The notes below the pieces were generated by a model. It was not told where the DNA came from. It saw only the letters and a program-made list of their open reading frames with translations, and searched no databases. Of a DNA stretch of 64,000 nt, positions 19,284 to 28,525 are shown one piece after another; the stretch's first letter is position 1; each line of letters opens with the position of its first letter. The translations under genes and the position numbers were made by a program. The DNA is from Agrobacterium tumefaciens (lineage in GTDB: Bacteria > Pseudomonadota > Alphaproteobacteria > Rhizobiales > Rhizobiaceae): assembly GCA_025559845.1 (NCBI GenBank), contig CP048469.1:2480001-2544000 (forward strand), written 5' to 3'.

Positions 19284-20225
19284 TCAGGTCTTCTTGGCGG
19301 CCTTGTAGGGGTTCAGCGTCACACCCACGCTCGCCATCATACGACCGACGGACATCAGTGGCGGATGCGTAGCGGGCAGAAGCGATCCGGTTTTGGCGAA
19401 CGCCGAAACCGCACGGATCACGGAAAGACCAAGGCTGACAACGTTTTTCGCGCCCAACAGTAGACCACCCTGCAAGCCGGGACGATGCGCGCGGTCAATG
19501 CTGTAATTGATGATGCCGGTTCTGAGCGATCGTGTCATGATCCAGCGCGGCGCCATACGGGTTTCCGGCACATATTCAATGATGACGGCATCCGCGCTCC
19601 AGGCGAATTTGAAACCGGCGCGACGGCAGCGTGTGAAGAAATCCATGTCGCCGCCACCTAGGAAGTTGAACTGTATGTCGAATTCGGGCTTGTCGAGACC
19701 GTCGAAAACCCGGCGAGAAATCAGGCAATTGCCGGAGCCATGAATCTGATCCACCTCGCCCGTTGGCGCTTCGATGGAGCCAAACAGAGGGTGTGCGAGA
19801 ACAGACTTTGGAGCGGGCGCGTCGAATTCGCGGTTCACTGGACCTCCAACAATATCGGCACTGAAGGATTTCGCAGTTTTGACCATCTCGGCCAACCAGA
19901 CGGGTGAGGCCGCCTCATCGTCATCGATCATCAGAAACCATTGCGCGGACGGATACGTCTGACGCGCGGTTCGAAACGCGGTGTTGATCGCGTAACAGTT
20001 GCCCTGCGTCGGTTCGACCAGAGTCTGCCCGGTAAAACGGGTCTCGGCAAAAAATTGGCGCGCGACGCCAAGTCCGGCCTGCCCCTCTCCGTCATTGTCC
20101 ACGACAACGATGGCGAAGGGAAACTCCACCTTCTGGTCGGCCAGCGACTGGAGTGTCTTGCGCAGGCCTTCAGGTCTGCGGAAACTTGGAATGCACACCA
20201 CCGCCTCCGGACGAATCTCGGTCAT
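19284..20225 (-). CDS. Glycosyltransferase family 2 protein
   Basis: This 313-residue GT-A enzyme begins VVCIPSFRRPEGLRKTLQSL, with VVVDNDGEGQ and the metal-binding MIDDDEAAS near residue 100, followed by NFLGGGDMDFFTRCRRAG. It resembles GT2 enzymes that add sugars to lipid-linked intermediates. AGGAG lies upstream of ATG. The gene starts 8 bp after the preceding GT2 gene, so both are cotranscribed. Donor and acceptor unknown. Confidence 0.88.
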   Translation of the reverse strand: MTEIRPEAVVCIPSFRRPEGLRKTLQSLADQKVEFPFAIVVVDNDGEGQAGLGVARQFFAETRFTGQTLVEPTQGNCYAINTAFRTARQTYPSAQWFLMIDDDEAASPVWLAEMVKTAKSFSADIVGGPVNREFDAPAPKSVLAHPLFGSIEAPTGEVDQIHGSGNCLISRRVFDGLDKPEFDIQFNFLGGGDMDFFTRCRRAGFKFAWSADAVIIEYVPETRMAPRWIMTRSLRTGIINYSIDRAHRPGLQGGLLLGAKNVVSLGLSVIRAVSAFAKTGSLLPATHPPLMSVGRMMASVGVTLNPYKAAKKT

Positions 20226-20233
20226 GAACGCTC

Positions 20234-21145
20234 CTATATCCCGGCGATGGCTGCTGCGGAAAAAATGACCGCCCGCAGGCTCTGACGCGGACGATGGATG
20301 AAAGTGTCGGCAAGCGCAGAGAATGCCTCTTTATACCGGCGAGCGCGGAAAGCCTGCGCGACGATGTAGGCATTCATGTGGGTTTCCGATTTGTGGCGAA
20401 GCCGCGCCAGTTCCCCAGGGCTGACTGCAGCGACAATAGCAGGATCTGAGAAAACCGCCCGCACAGCGGGCTCGCAATCCTTGAATGTCAAAAGACGATT
20501 CATCATCACGCTTGTTCGATGGACGCGATAGTCAAGAACATGGCAGCCCGGCAGATAAACGAAACTGCCCGCTGCTGCCAACCTGCACCAACCGTACCAG
20601 TCCTCTGCATAACGCAATGTCTCGTCAAAGCCGCCAAAGTCCTGAAAAATGCGGGTCCGCACCAGCATGATGCCGCCATTGACGATGAAATTCCCACCCA
20701 GAAGAGCGGGAAGAACATTGCCGCTCGGTTTTTCCCGACGACGGATGAGATTGCGGTGACCGATCTTGGCCCCGTCTTCGTCTACCCGTTCGTAGTCGCC
20801 GTAGACGGCCACCACATCGTCATTCGAAATTCCCGCACAAAGCGCGTTGATGGCACCCGGTTTCAGACGGTCATCAGCATCGAGAAACATGGTCCAGGCA
20901 CCACGCGCCTGCGACAAGCCGAAATTGCGAACGGCAGAAACGCCCTGCCTGCCCTGCGGACGGGTCAGAAGCCTCACGCGGGCATCGCTGAAACTTTGCA
21001 CCTTCAGGGCCGTATCGTCGGTGGAACCATCGTCAACGACAAGAATTTCACAGATGCTGGCGCCCTGCATCAGAACACTGTCGATTGCTTCCACGATGTA
21101 ACGCTCGCCATTGCGAACGGGGATGACAATCGAAACGGCAACCAA
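20234..21145 (-). CDS. Glycosyltransferase family 2 protein
   Basis: A 303-residue GT-A enzyme with VSIVIPVRNGERYIVEAIDS, LVVDDGSTDDT and MFLDADDRLKPGA, followed by the acceptor-loop region ETLRYAEDWYGWCRLAAAG. The start is TTG: GGAG sits 8 bp before it and the Rossmann-like first strand begins two codons later. It heads a two-gene transcript with the next GT2 gene and is divergent from the GH10 gene. Confidence 0.88.
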   Translation of the reverse strand: MVAVSIVIPVRNGERYIVEAIDSVLMQGASICEILVVDDGSTDDTALKVQSFSDARVRLLTRPQGRQGVSAVRNFGLSQARGAWTMFLDADDRLKPGAINALCAGISNDDVVAVYGDYERVDEDGAKIGHRNLIRRREKPSGNVLPALLGGNFIVNGGIMLVRTRIFQDFGGFDETLRYAEDWYGWCRLAAAGSFVYLPGCHVLDYRVHRTSVMMNRLLTFKDCEPAVRAVFSDPAIVAAVSPGELARLRHKSETHMNAYIVAQAFRARRYKEAFSALADTFIHRPRQSLRAVIFSAAAIAGI

Positions 21146-21324
21146 GACCTTTACTCCGTGACGTGTAAAGCAGACTTCGCACAGTGAAGTTACTACCGGA
21201 TTAATCGGATCGACGGTAGTTTTGGGAACGGTATAGCCAGCATTAACCTTGCGGCGTTTTAATATGCAATTGGTAAGGTCACGCTGTTATAAATTGGGAA
21301 AATCGATTGCGGAGGCTGGGGTTA

Positions 21325-22392
21325 ATGCCGATCGGACGTCGAAACTTTCTGTACGGTGCGGCAAGCGCGGGTTTCGTGCAGGCATTGCCCGATATTGTGC
21401 ATGCCGCGCAAACGAAACGCGCGGCAAAAACCGCTCCTTACGGCGCGGCAGTTTACCTTCCTGATCTGCAAGCTGACAGCCGGGTCGGTGAAGCCGTCGT
21501 CAAATATTGCTCACGCATCACGCCCGTCACGGAAATGAAGTGGGAAATCATGCGGCCTTCGGAAGAAGTGTTCGACTTTTCCGCAGCCGATGCGCTTGCC
21601 AACTTCGCCCGGCAAAACAAGCTGTCCATGCACGGCCATCCCCTGATCTGGTATGCGTCCAATGCACCCTGGCTGTCATCGGTCAGCGGTGCCAAGGTCG
21701 AAAAGCTGATGGAAACACACATCGTCAAGACGATGGAACGTTACAAGGATGTCATTCGTAGCTGGGATGTGGTGAACGAACCCATCCCTGACGTTCCCAA
21801 CAACGCAAAGTCTCGGCGCGATGCCTGGTATTACGGTGCGGGATCGGACGCCATTGCCAAGGCTTTCAAGATTGCTCACGACGTTGATCCGAAAGCGCAG
21901 CTCGTACTCAACGAATATGACGTGGAATTCGCGGTCGAAAAATCGCCCGCAAAACGCGCTGCATTCCGCAACCTCATTCTGGAACTGCTTGATCAGGGGG
22001 CGCCGATCAACGCGGTAGGATTACAGGGCCACCTGCGTGGCGGCTGGCCGATCGCCAAGGATGAACTTGCCGCTTTCGTCACCGAAATGCGCGGCCATGG
22101 CCTCGACGTTCTGGTGACGGAACTGGACGTGATGGACCAGACCCTGCCCTCTCCGGAAGCTGAACGTGACATGCTGATAAATTCGCAGCTTCGGGATTTT
22201 CTCGAGGCGGCCTCAGCCGGCGGCCCGCTTTCCTCTATCACCACCTGGGGCATTTCCGACCAATATACCTGGATACGCTGGGCCTACCCCCGCAAGGACG
22301 GAACTGCCAACCGCCCGCTGCCGCTGGACTGGAGCTTCAACGAAAAACCCATGATGACCATCATCAACAAATTCCGGAGCCGTGGCGCATGA
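21325..22392 (+). CDS. Tat-exported GH10 endo-beta-1,4-xylanase-like glycanase
   Basis: This 355-residue protein has a twin-arginine signal (GRRNFLYGAASAGFV) and a full GH10 barrel. The acid/base Glu is in SWDVVNEPIPD, the nucleophile Glu in VLVTELDVMD, and TEMKWEIMRP and HGHPLIWYASNAPW form the substrate-binding subsites. GH10 enzymes cut beta-1,4-xylan. Within an exopolysaccharide locus it more likely trims or depolymerises the polymer made here, but plant xylan remains an option. ATG 21325 has GGAGG nine bases upstream. Its last codons overlap the next gene by 4 bp (ATGA). Confidence 0.9.
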   Translation: MPIGRRNFLYGAASAGFVQALPDIVHAAQTKRAAKTAPYGAAVYLPDLQADSRVGEAVVKYCSRITPVTEMKWEIMRPSEEVFDFSAADALANFARQNKLSMHGHPLIWYASNAPWLSSVSGAKVEKLMETHIVKTMERYKDVIRSWDVVNEPIPDVPNNAKSRRDAWYYGAGSDAIAKAFKIAHDVDPKAQLVLNEYDVEFAVEKSPAKRAAFRNLILELLDQGAPINAVGLQGHLRGGWPIAKDELAAFVTEMRGHGLDVLVTELDVMDQTLPSPEAERDMLINSQLRDFLEAASAGGPLSSITTWGISDQYTWIRWAYPRKDGTANRPLPLDWSFNEKPMMTIINKFRSRGA

Positions 22393-23468
22393 ATGGTGAA
22401 ATACCCCTGCCGCCTGTCAGCAAGGCGCTACAGGTCAATCTGCACCCCTTCGATGCCCCACATGCAGCTTTAACACTTCCTCACCAGCTCCGGGTATGGG
22501 GTGGGCAGGTCGACCGTATCCTGCTGACTGTCGACACCGGGCAAGTCGGCGCGGGACGTTATAAGGGCAACGGCTTCGAGCCGGCCAGAAAACGTCTGTT
22601 CGACATGCTGGATGAAATGCAGGCGAACTACCCGCACCTGCACATCGATGAGGTCGACTACAGCGAAAACGCCCGCAAGGCGGTAACCGACACTTTCTTT
22701 TCCCGCTCAACGATACCCTATCCGGCAAAGGCGTTTGATGGGGGACCGTTCCATGTCTATTTCCACGGGCTGAGGCGTGCCAATGCGCGGTATGTCTTGC
22801 ACATGGACAGCGACATGATGTTCGGCGGAGGCAGCCAGAGCTGGTTCGATGAAGCAATCCAACTTCAAAAGGACAATCCTGACGCGCTCTGCATAACGCC
22901 GTTTTCCGGTCCGCCGACTGTCCGCGGCGATCTCGACATCACCCGCCATGTCGGCATGCCTGGGGTCAAGAACATTCCGATCCCGCGTAAACTTCCAGTA
23001 CGCACGCCCACCTGGCGCTTCGCGACGGTCTCGACTCGCCTTTTCATGATCGACATGGAGCGTTTTGCAAAAAAGGTCACGTCGCTGGAGCTGTTGCGAC
23101 CGGACGTAAAACGCCGCATCCGTTCCGTGGCTTACAACCAGCAACCGATTTCAATGCCGGCGGAAGAGGTGCTCAGCGAAAACATGATGCGGCTCGGTGT
23201 CTACCGGCTGGATTTTCTGGGAGAGGGCAAGGGCATGTATTCTTTGCACCCGCCTTACCGTTCGCCGGAATTTTATGCCGCCCTGCCCTCGATCGTCGAG
23301 CGTATCGAAAAAGGCGATATTCCCGAAGGGCAACTTGGCGACTTCGATATCAACGGATCGATGGTGGACTGGACCAGTGCTCTCGCGGCCAAGACGAAAA
23401 GCAAACGTTACGCCAAGGCACTGCGCCATCTGATCACGGCGAACATCCAACGCTTCGGCAAGGCCTGA
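22389..23468 (+). CDS. Putative GT-A-fold glycosyltransferase
   Basis: This 359-residue protein overlaps the GH10 gene by ATGA, implying translational coupling. YVLHMDSDMMFGGGSQSWFD contains an Asp-Ser-Asp motif at about residue 137 like the DxD of GT-A enzymes, and the N-terminal half has alternating strands and helices. The canonical GT2 opening is not obvious, so family assignment is tentative. No signal peptide or membrane helix is seen. Function in polysaccharide synthesis is inferred from context. Confidence 0.6.
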   Translation: MNGEIPLPPVSKALQVNLHPFDAPHAALTLPHQLRVWGGQVDRILLTVDTGQVGAGRYKGNGFEPARKRLFDMLDEMQANYPHLHIDEVDYSENARKAVTDTFFSRSTIPYPAKAFDGGPFHVYFHGLRRANARYVLHMDSDMMFGGGSQSWFDEAIQLQKDNPDALCITPFSGPPTVRGDLDITRHVGMPGVKNIPIPRKLPVRTPTWRFATVSTRLFMIDMERFAKKVTSLELLRPDVKRRIRSVAYNQQPISMPAEEVLSENMMRLGVYRLDFLGEGKGMYSLHPPYRSPEFYAALPSIVERIEKGDIPEGQLGDFDINGSMVDWTSALAAKTKSKRYAKALRHLITANIQRFGKA

Positions 23469-23507
23469 CCGGCCTGCCGAAAAGTATCCGCGATCAATGG
23501 TGATGAA

Positions 23508-25130
23508 TTACGCGTAACGCGCCGCAGTGTCTTCATGATCGTTGCGGCGCAGATAACGCAGCAGACCAAGCGCCACAGCAATACCGATGCCAAGGAACAC
23601 ACCTCCGGCACCTCCCGCGATCAGGAATGTCAATTTGCTCGGCGGCCAGCTTCTGGAGTTCGGCTCGACCGGTTGCGAAATGACCCGAACATTGGTGGAA
23701 TCGATCGCCTGCTGCTCGGCGATCTGGCGTGAACGTGTCAGGTAGGTTTCGTAGATCGCCGCCGCAGAACGGGCGTCTCGGTCCAGATCCCGCAACCGCA
23801 CCTGCGCTTCGTTGTCGGTAAAGACATTGGCGCGCTCGGCAACGGCTTTCAACCGCAGAGCATCGAGAGACGAACGGGCCTCAGCAACATTGAGTTTGGC
23901 GGCCTGGAGAATACGCTGCGCTTCTTCCTGCATGCCACGTTCGAGCATGTCGCGCTCGGCACCAGCCGTCGCAAGCCTTGGATGACGTGCACCATAGGTC
24001 AGCGTCATCGCGCCGATCTGCTGTTGCAGGGTACTGTACTGAGCACGAATCGTGTTCATCGTCTGGGAATCGAAGATCGCAGCGCTCTGGGTACGGTTCT
24101 GGGCAATCGCCGCGTCCATCTGCTTGAGACGGGATTCCTCCTGGATCACCCGTTGCTGCGCGGCCAGAACCTGCGCGTTGAGCTCGCCGGACGTCTGATC
24201 GCTGACAAGCTGACCATTGTTTTCCTGCAAGCCGTTTTCCCGCCGGAAGTCGGCCACACGCTTTTCGGCTACCGTCACGTTTTCACGCATTTCCTCCAGC
24301 CGAGCCTTCAGATCGCCGACAACCCGTTGACTGCTATCGGAGTTCATCTGGAACAGTTCGCTTTCGAACGCCTTGACGATAGCCTTGGACACCAGGACCG
24401 ATTTTTCCGCGTCGTTTGTCCAGACCGAAAGCGTCACGACAAAGGAGCGCGGGTCGCGTTCTGCCGCCACCCTGTCACCCAGCGAACGCAAGGCGCCGAT
24501 CTTGTTGTCGCCGTCTTCGGGACGCGAAGAAAACATGGCTTTCAGTCGTGCAATCGGCGGCGGATTGATGAATTCGCTATCCTGATCGAGTTTCAGCTCA
24601 TCGACCACCCGCGCCAGAACATTGCGCGAAGTAATGGTGCGCAGCTTGCTTTCAACTTCGAGAATTTGCGTATCGCGCTGCTGATTGGGTGAAAATACGC
24701 CATCGTTGACGACGTTCAGGTTGGACGGATTAACGACGATATCCGTGTAACTCGTGTAACGCGGTGGTGTCATGTAGGCGTAGGACAGAGCAGCAGCGAC
24801 ACAGAGAATGATCGCCAGAACGATCCACAAAATACCATCGCGCAACCACGATAGAATGTCATCCACACCGATCCGATCGATGTATTTCAGACCGGGCAAG
24901 GCGTTCGACAAGCCGGCGCTGGGTGATGATTTCGTCGCCGGTTTTGTTGCACGCACCTGCTCAGCGGCGGGCGTTGCCTTTGGCTCAAGATGCTCTTTCA
25001 GCACCGTGCGCTCGAAGACCTCATCATCATCGACGAGATCGTCCAGCAGCGAACCCTGCGATTGTGCGGGAGGTGCTTTTTCATCGAGCGGACGTGTCTG
25101 CTTATGTCCCGCCTTTTGAAGCCTGTACAT
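23508..25130 (-). CDS. Wzz/GumC/ExoP-type polysaccharide co-polymerase without tyrosine-kinase domain
   Basis: This 540-residue protein has an unusual acidic and Pro/Ala-rich N-terminal cytoplasmic tail of about 100 residues, then a first membrane helix (ILWIVLAIILCVAAALSYAY). A Wzz domain and long coiled-coil region follow (GNVR-like, Ala/Glu/Arg/Gln-rich). The second helix (LTFLIAGGAGGVFLGIGIAV) is followed by only a short tail, so the C-terminal BY-kinase domain found in ExoP is missing. It should control chain length and assembly of the exopolysaccharide with the Wzy-like proteins. Start is either ATG 25130 or TTG 25151; neither ribosome site is strong. Confidence 0.85.
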   Translation of the reverse strand: MYRLQKAGHKQTRPLDEKAPPAQSQGSLLDDLVDDDEVFERTVLKEHLEPKATPAAEQVRATKPATKSSPSAGLSNALPGLKYIDRIGVDDILSWLRDGILWIVLAIILCVAAALSYAYMTPPRYTSYTDIVVNPSNLNVVNDGVFSPNQQRDTQILEVESKLRTITSRNVLARVVDELKLDQDSEFINPPPIARLKAMFSSRPEDGDNKIGALRSLGDRVAAERDPRSFVVTLSVWTNDAEKSVLVSKAIVKAFESELFQMNSDSSQRVVGDLKARLEEMRENVTVAEKRVADFRRENGLQENNGQLVSDQTSGELNAQVLAAQQRVIQEESRLKQMDAAIAQNRTQSAAIFDSQTMNTIRAQYSTLQQQIGAMTLTYGARHPRLATAGAERDMLERGMQEEAQRILQAAKLNVAEARSSLDALRLKAVAERANVFTDNEAQVRLRDLDRDARSAAAIYETYLTRSRQIAEQQAIDSTNVRVISQPVEPNSRSWPPSKLTFLIAGGAGGVFLGIGIAVALGLLRYLRRNDHEDTAARYA

Positions 25131-25382
25131 CAGCCAATCCAACTCGAACAAACCATAAAGAAGGTCTCAAAACGTGTTATATGCTCGCCAAAACCCCATT
25201 GGTCGGCAAGTCTAAGGTGAACGGGTGAATTTTAGGTTACCCTTTTATCCGCACATCTTTCCGTATTTGTGGCTGCCATGAAAGTGATGATTGACTTCCA
25301 TGGATCGATACCGTTCTTTTCGTCGTTATATATTTATATTATCCATTTGAACCTCAATGATTTTACCGCAATGGAGTTTGGC

Positions 25383-26798
25383 ATGAGCCTGAAATTTGGA
25401 ACGAGCGGCCTTCGCGGTCTCTCTGTCGACCTGAAGGGAAAAGCCTCTGCCGTTTATGCAACGGCATTTGCGCGACACCTTCTGAAATCAGGCCAGGCAA
25501 AGACGGGTGACCCCATCCTCGTCGGCCGCGATTTTCGCGATTCCAGCCCCGATGTTTCGGCCACCTGTATCGGAGCCTTGAAAAAAGCGGGTCTCGTGCC
25601 ACTTGATTGCGGTACCGTGCCGACACCGGCGCTGGCGCTTTATGGCCTGTCGTTGAAAGCTGCGGCATTGATGATTACCGGCTCGCACATTCCGGCCGAT
25701 CGCAACGGGATCAAATTCTACCGCCCCGACGGCGAAATCGATAAGCAGGACGAAACCGCGATTGCCGCGCTGGCGAGAGACGTCGAGGCAGAAGGCATCA
25801 CTGATGAAGCAGCAGCCGCAGAAGACCGGTCTTCCGTCGTCGCGGAACTCTTCTACGAGCGCAATATTTCGCTGCTGCCGGCAGGCGCCCTTTCAGGCCT
25901 GAAAATTGGCGTCTATCAGCACAGCACCGTCGCTCGCGATCTGTTTGTCGATGTTCTCGCCCATTATGGCGCCGATGTCGTGCCACTCGGCCGCTCCGAA
26001 ACATTCATTCCGGTCGATACCGAAGCCGTTTCACCCGAGACCCTCGACCTTCTGAAAAAGTGGTCCGCTGAACATAAGCTCGACGCGATTGTCTCTGCCG
26101 ATGGTGATGGCGATCGCCCGCTTCTTGCCGATGAAAAGGGCATTCCGCTGCGCGGCGACCTGATCGGTCTGATCACGGCCAATTTCCTTGAAGCTGGCGT
26201 TGTGGTCACACCCGTGACGTCCAATTCCGGCATTGAAGCAAGCGGGGTGTTCGCGGTTACCCGCACAAAGGTCGGATCTCCCTTCGTCATCGCCGGCATG
26301 GGAGACGCACTTGCAGCCGGAAAGAACGGTGTGATGGGATTTGAGGCCAATGGCGGCCTGCTGACCGCTTCAACCTTCACCGTCAACGGCAAGCCATTGG
26401 CGCCTTTGCCGACCCGTGACAGCTTCCTGCCAGTCCTTGCCGTTCTGCTGCTTTCTGCCGAGCAGAAAAAACCATTGTCCGAGATCGCCAGTGCCTACAA
26501 CTTGCCGGTTGCTGCGGCGGACCGCCTTGAAAACTTCGCGCAGGAGAAAAGTGCCGCACTGATGTCCTATCTGCGCGCGTCGAAGGACAATCTGGCAAAA
26601 TTCCTCGAGCCGGTTGGTGCCGTGAAGGCCACCAGCGATATCGATGGATTGCGTGTCGCGTTGACGAATGGCAGCACGATCCACTTCCGCCCTTCGGGCA
26701 ATGCGCCTGAAATGCGCTGCTACGTCGAGGCAGCCAATCAGGACGAAGCCGAAACGCTGCTTCACAAGGGCCTCGATCTCATCCGCAATTTCGGTTGA
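25383..26798 (+). CDS. Phosphomannomutase/phosphoglucomutase family protein
   Basis: This 471-residue enzyme of the alpha-D-phosphohexomutase superfamily begins FGTSGLRG and has the active-site serine in TGSHIPADRNGIKFY, the Mg-binding SADGDGDRPL, the sugar-binding FEANGG loop and the C-terminal phosphate-binding RPSGNAPEMR. It converts Man-6-P to Man-1-P (or Glc-6-P to Glc-1-P), supplying nucleotide sugar precursors. It resembles the rhizobial NoeK type, though I do not assign the symbol. ATG 25383 has GGAG six bases upstream; the longer in-frame extension to 25269 is not credible. Confidence 0.9.
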   Translation: MSLKFGTSGLRGLSVDLKGKASAVYATAFARHLLKSGQAKTGDPILVGRDFRDSSPDVSATCIGALKKAGLVPLDCGTVPTPALALYGLSLKAAALMITGSHIPADRNGIKFYRPDGEIDKQDETAIAALARDVEAEGITDEAAAAEDRSSVVAELFYERNISLLPAGALSGLKIGVYQHSTVARDLFVDVLAHYGADVVPLGRSETFIPVDTEAVSPETLDLLKKWSAEHKLDAIVSADGDGDRPLLADEKGIPLRGDLIGLITANFLEAGVVVTPVTSNSGIEASGVFAVTRTKVGSPFVIAGMGDALAAGKNGVMGFEANGGLLTASTFTVNGKPLAPLPTRDSFLPVLAVLLLSAEQKKPLSEIASAYNLPVAAADRLENFAQEKSAALMSYLRASKDNLAKFLEPVGAVKATSDIDGLRVALTNGSTIHFRPSGNAPEMRCYVEAANQDEAETLLHKGLDLIRNFG

Positions 26799-26812
26799 TT
26801 TGCGAGTTGAGA

Positions 26813-26848
26813 AAAACGCGAGGGGCCGAATGACGCACCTCGCGTTTT
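26813..26848 (+). terminator. Terminator hairpin after phosphomannomutase
   Basis: AAAACGCGAGG (26813-26823) pairs perfectly with CCTCGCGTTTT (26838-26848) across a 14-nt loop, ending in a T-run. A typical intrinsic terminator. Confidence 0.8.
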
Positions 26849-26905
26849 GATGTTGCTCTTGCTGCAACCGGGCGCGATAAGAACCGGTAAGAGCGGGAGG
26901 CCAAC

Positions 26906-27307
26906 TTGAGCGGCGAAACCATTACCCTTTACGAAGCCATTGGCGGCGATGCCACAGTGCGCGCCCTTTCAAAACGTTTCTACGCGTTGATGGATACTTT
27001 GCCGGAGGCTGCTCGGTGCCGGGCCATCCATCCAGCCGATCTCTCGGGTAGCGAGAGCAAATTTTATGACTATCTGACCGGTTATCTTGGCGGACCACCG
27101 GTCTATGTCGAAAAATACGGACATCCGATGTTGCGGCGTCGCCATTTCGCTGCACCGATCGGTCCGGCGGAACGCGACGAATGGCTGCTCTGCTTCCGTC
27201 GCGCCATGGACGAAACAATCGAGAATCCGAAACTCCGGGACATCATCTGGGCACCGGTCGAGCGGCTGGCACTCCACATGCAGAATCAGGAAGAAAGCGC
27301 ATCATGA
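26906..27307 (+). CDS. Group II truncated hemoglobin-like protein
   Basis: A 133-residue globin with the 2/2-fold pattern: LYEAIGG at the N-terminus, FYALMDTLPEA, then YLGGPPVYVEKYGHP and MLRRRHFAAPI, in which the His after Arg is the expected proximal haem ligand. Group II globins bind O2 or NO and are linked to NO/peroxide resistance. The start is TTG, supported by GGGAGG five bases upstream. The stop overlaps the next ATG (ATGA), so the DUF423 gene is coupled to it. Confidence 0.85.
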   Translation: MSGETITLYEAIGGDATVRALSKRFYALMDTLPEAARCRAIHPADLSGSESKFYDYLTGYLGGPPVYVEKYGHPMLRRRHFAAPIGPAERDEWLLCFRRAMDETIENPKLRDIIWAPVERLALHMQNQEESAS

Positions 27308-27669
27308 AGAGCGAGAGACTGCGTTCATTTATCCTGTTTTTGGGAAGCGTTCTCGGCGCTTGCGGCGTCATGCTAGCAGCGGCAGCGACCCACACCGGCG
27401 AGACCTACATGCTGGGGAAAGCCTCGGCCATGGCGCTTGCTCACGCGCCGGTCCTCATCGCGCTTTCCGTCGGCTGGGAACGCATCAGAACGGCGATGCC
27501 CGCAAGCTTGGTGCTTGGCATCGGCACAGCGCTTTTCGTCGGCGACCTCGTCTCGCGGCACTTTTCCGGTAACAGCCTGTTTCCATTCGCGGCACCGGCC
27601 GGCGGCATGGGTATGGTCGCAGGCTGGCTCGTTCTGGCAGTCGGCGCGTTCATGAAGCCGAAAAACTGA
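27304..27669 (+). CDS. DUF423 family small membrane protein
   Basis: A 121-residue protein with four hydrophobic helices (first: FILFLGSVLGACGVMLAAAA; then the family-typical THTGETYMLGKASAMALAHA, ALSVGW, LGIGTALFVGD and GMGMVAGWLVLAV). DUF423 proteins are inner-membrane proteins of unknown function. It overlaps the globin gene by 4 bp; an accessory role with the globin is only a contextual guess. Confidence 0.85.
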   Translation: MKSERLRSFILFLGSVLGACGVMLAAAATHTGETYMLGKASAMALAHAPVLIALSVGWERIRTAMPASLVLGIGTALFVGDLVSRHFSGNSLFPFAAPAGGMGMVAGWLVLAVGAFMKPKN

Positions 27670-27683
27670 TCCTATCAGCTCTT

Positions 27684-27965
27684 TTACCGACGAAACTTCA
27701 AGACATTGCGACCCTCGGCAGCGTCTCGGCCGGGGTCGAATGTCGAGGCCTCTCCTGGCTGACGTGTCCTGAGATAAGGGAAGTTCACCACATTGCTGGC
27801 GTGTCTGGCGGCACGGTTGCGCCGCTCACGCTCTCCGACGATTTCGAACATTTCGGTCAAAACCGGATCGGCAGCCTGTTCGGCCATTTTATGAAGCTCG
27901 ACGCGGCAGGCTTCACCCGCCGCTTCGGCGTCTCTATCCGTAACGTTATTGCGCTCTTCGCTCAT
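27684..27965 (-). CDS. Hypothetical conserved-looking protein
   Basis: A 93-residue, charged, soluble protein (TDRDAEAAGEACRVELHKMA near the N-terminus; VVNFPYLRTRQPGEASTFDP further on). No family recognised. The start is ATG 27965 or ATG 27983; both overlap the end of the DUF2325 gene by a few codons in another frame, indicating coupled translation. Convergent with the DUF423 gene. Confidence 0.6.
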   Translation of the reverse strand: MSEERNNVTDRDAEAAGEACRVELHKMAEQAADPVLTEMFEIVGERERRNRAARHASNVVNFPYLRTRQPGEASTFDPGRDAAEGRNVLKFRR

Positions 27966-28371
27966 CGCTTGCGGTCCGTTCATTCATCGTCTGAAGTGCA
28001 CGCTCCAGACTGGATTTGCTGCCGTTGCGCAGCGGAATGAACGTCTTGCCGAATTTCTTGCAACCGGACTTCACCCGCAGACACGCATCGTGGCTGATAC
28101 AGTCGATCGGGCAGAACACGCAGTCGACGGAAGGAAGAACGGTATCGATGCGGGAAACCGCTTCGCGCAACCCACCATCGTGATGAATGAGTTCCGCACC
28201 GAAATTGCTGGCGATCTGGCGAAGATGCGCGACCTGACAGTCACGGCCGCCAACATAAAGAAAGCTTTTCGGGCCGGAGGGCTGGGTATCGACAACATCT
28301 CTTTCGGACTGCTGCGATGCCTTGCCCTGCTTGCCGCCGCGATCGGCCTTCTTCTTTTCCTTGCGTGCCAT
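27946..28371 (-). CDS. DUF2325 domain-containing protein
   Basis: A 141-residue protein with a Lys-rich N-terminal tail and a DUF2325 core: FLYVGGRDCQVAHLRQIA, then HHDGGLREAVSRIDTVL and four Cys in the segment VFCPIDCISHDACLRVKSGC. The cysteines suggest metal binding or redox sensing. TAGGTG lies upstream of ATG. Function is not established for the family. It is followed by an overlapping small gene. Confidence 0.75.
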   Translation of the reverse strand: MARKEKKKADRGGKQGKASQQSERDVVDTQPSGPKSFLYVGGRDCQVAHLRQIASNFGAELIHHDGGLREAVSRIDTVLPSVDCVFCPIDCISHDACLRVKSGCKKFGKTFIPLRNGSKSSLERALQTMNERTASDERRAQ

Positions 28372-28472
28372 GCACTCACCTACCGGTTGTCTGTTGCACT
28401 CTGATCGTCAGAGCCTTTTGATCGGAATGCCGGCACCATAATAAAGATGAGTTTTAGAGTAAAGTATAAAGG

Positions 28473-28487
28473 TGATAATTTTTATCA
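28473..28487. promoter_or_regulatory. AT-rich inverted repeat upstream of the DUF2325 gene
   Basis: TGATAA-TTT-TTATCA is a perfect 6-bp-arm inverted repeat in the promoter region between the rutR-like stop and the DUF2325 start. Possible operator; no factor can be assigned. Confidence 0.35.
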
Positions 28488-28525
28488 TGTTTTAGCCCAT
28501 AACTTTTCCGCGTGGAAAATCAGAG

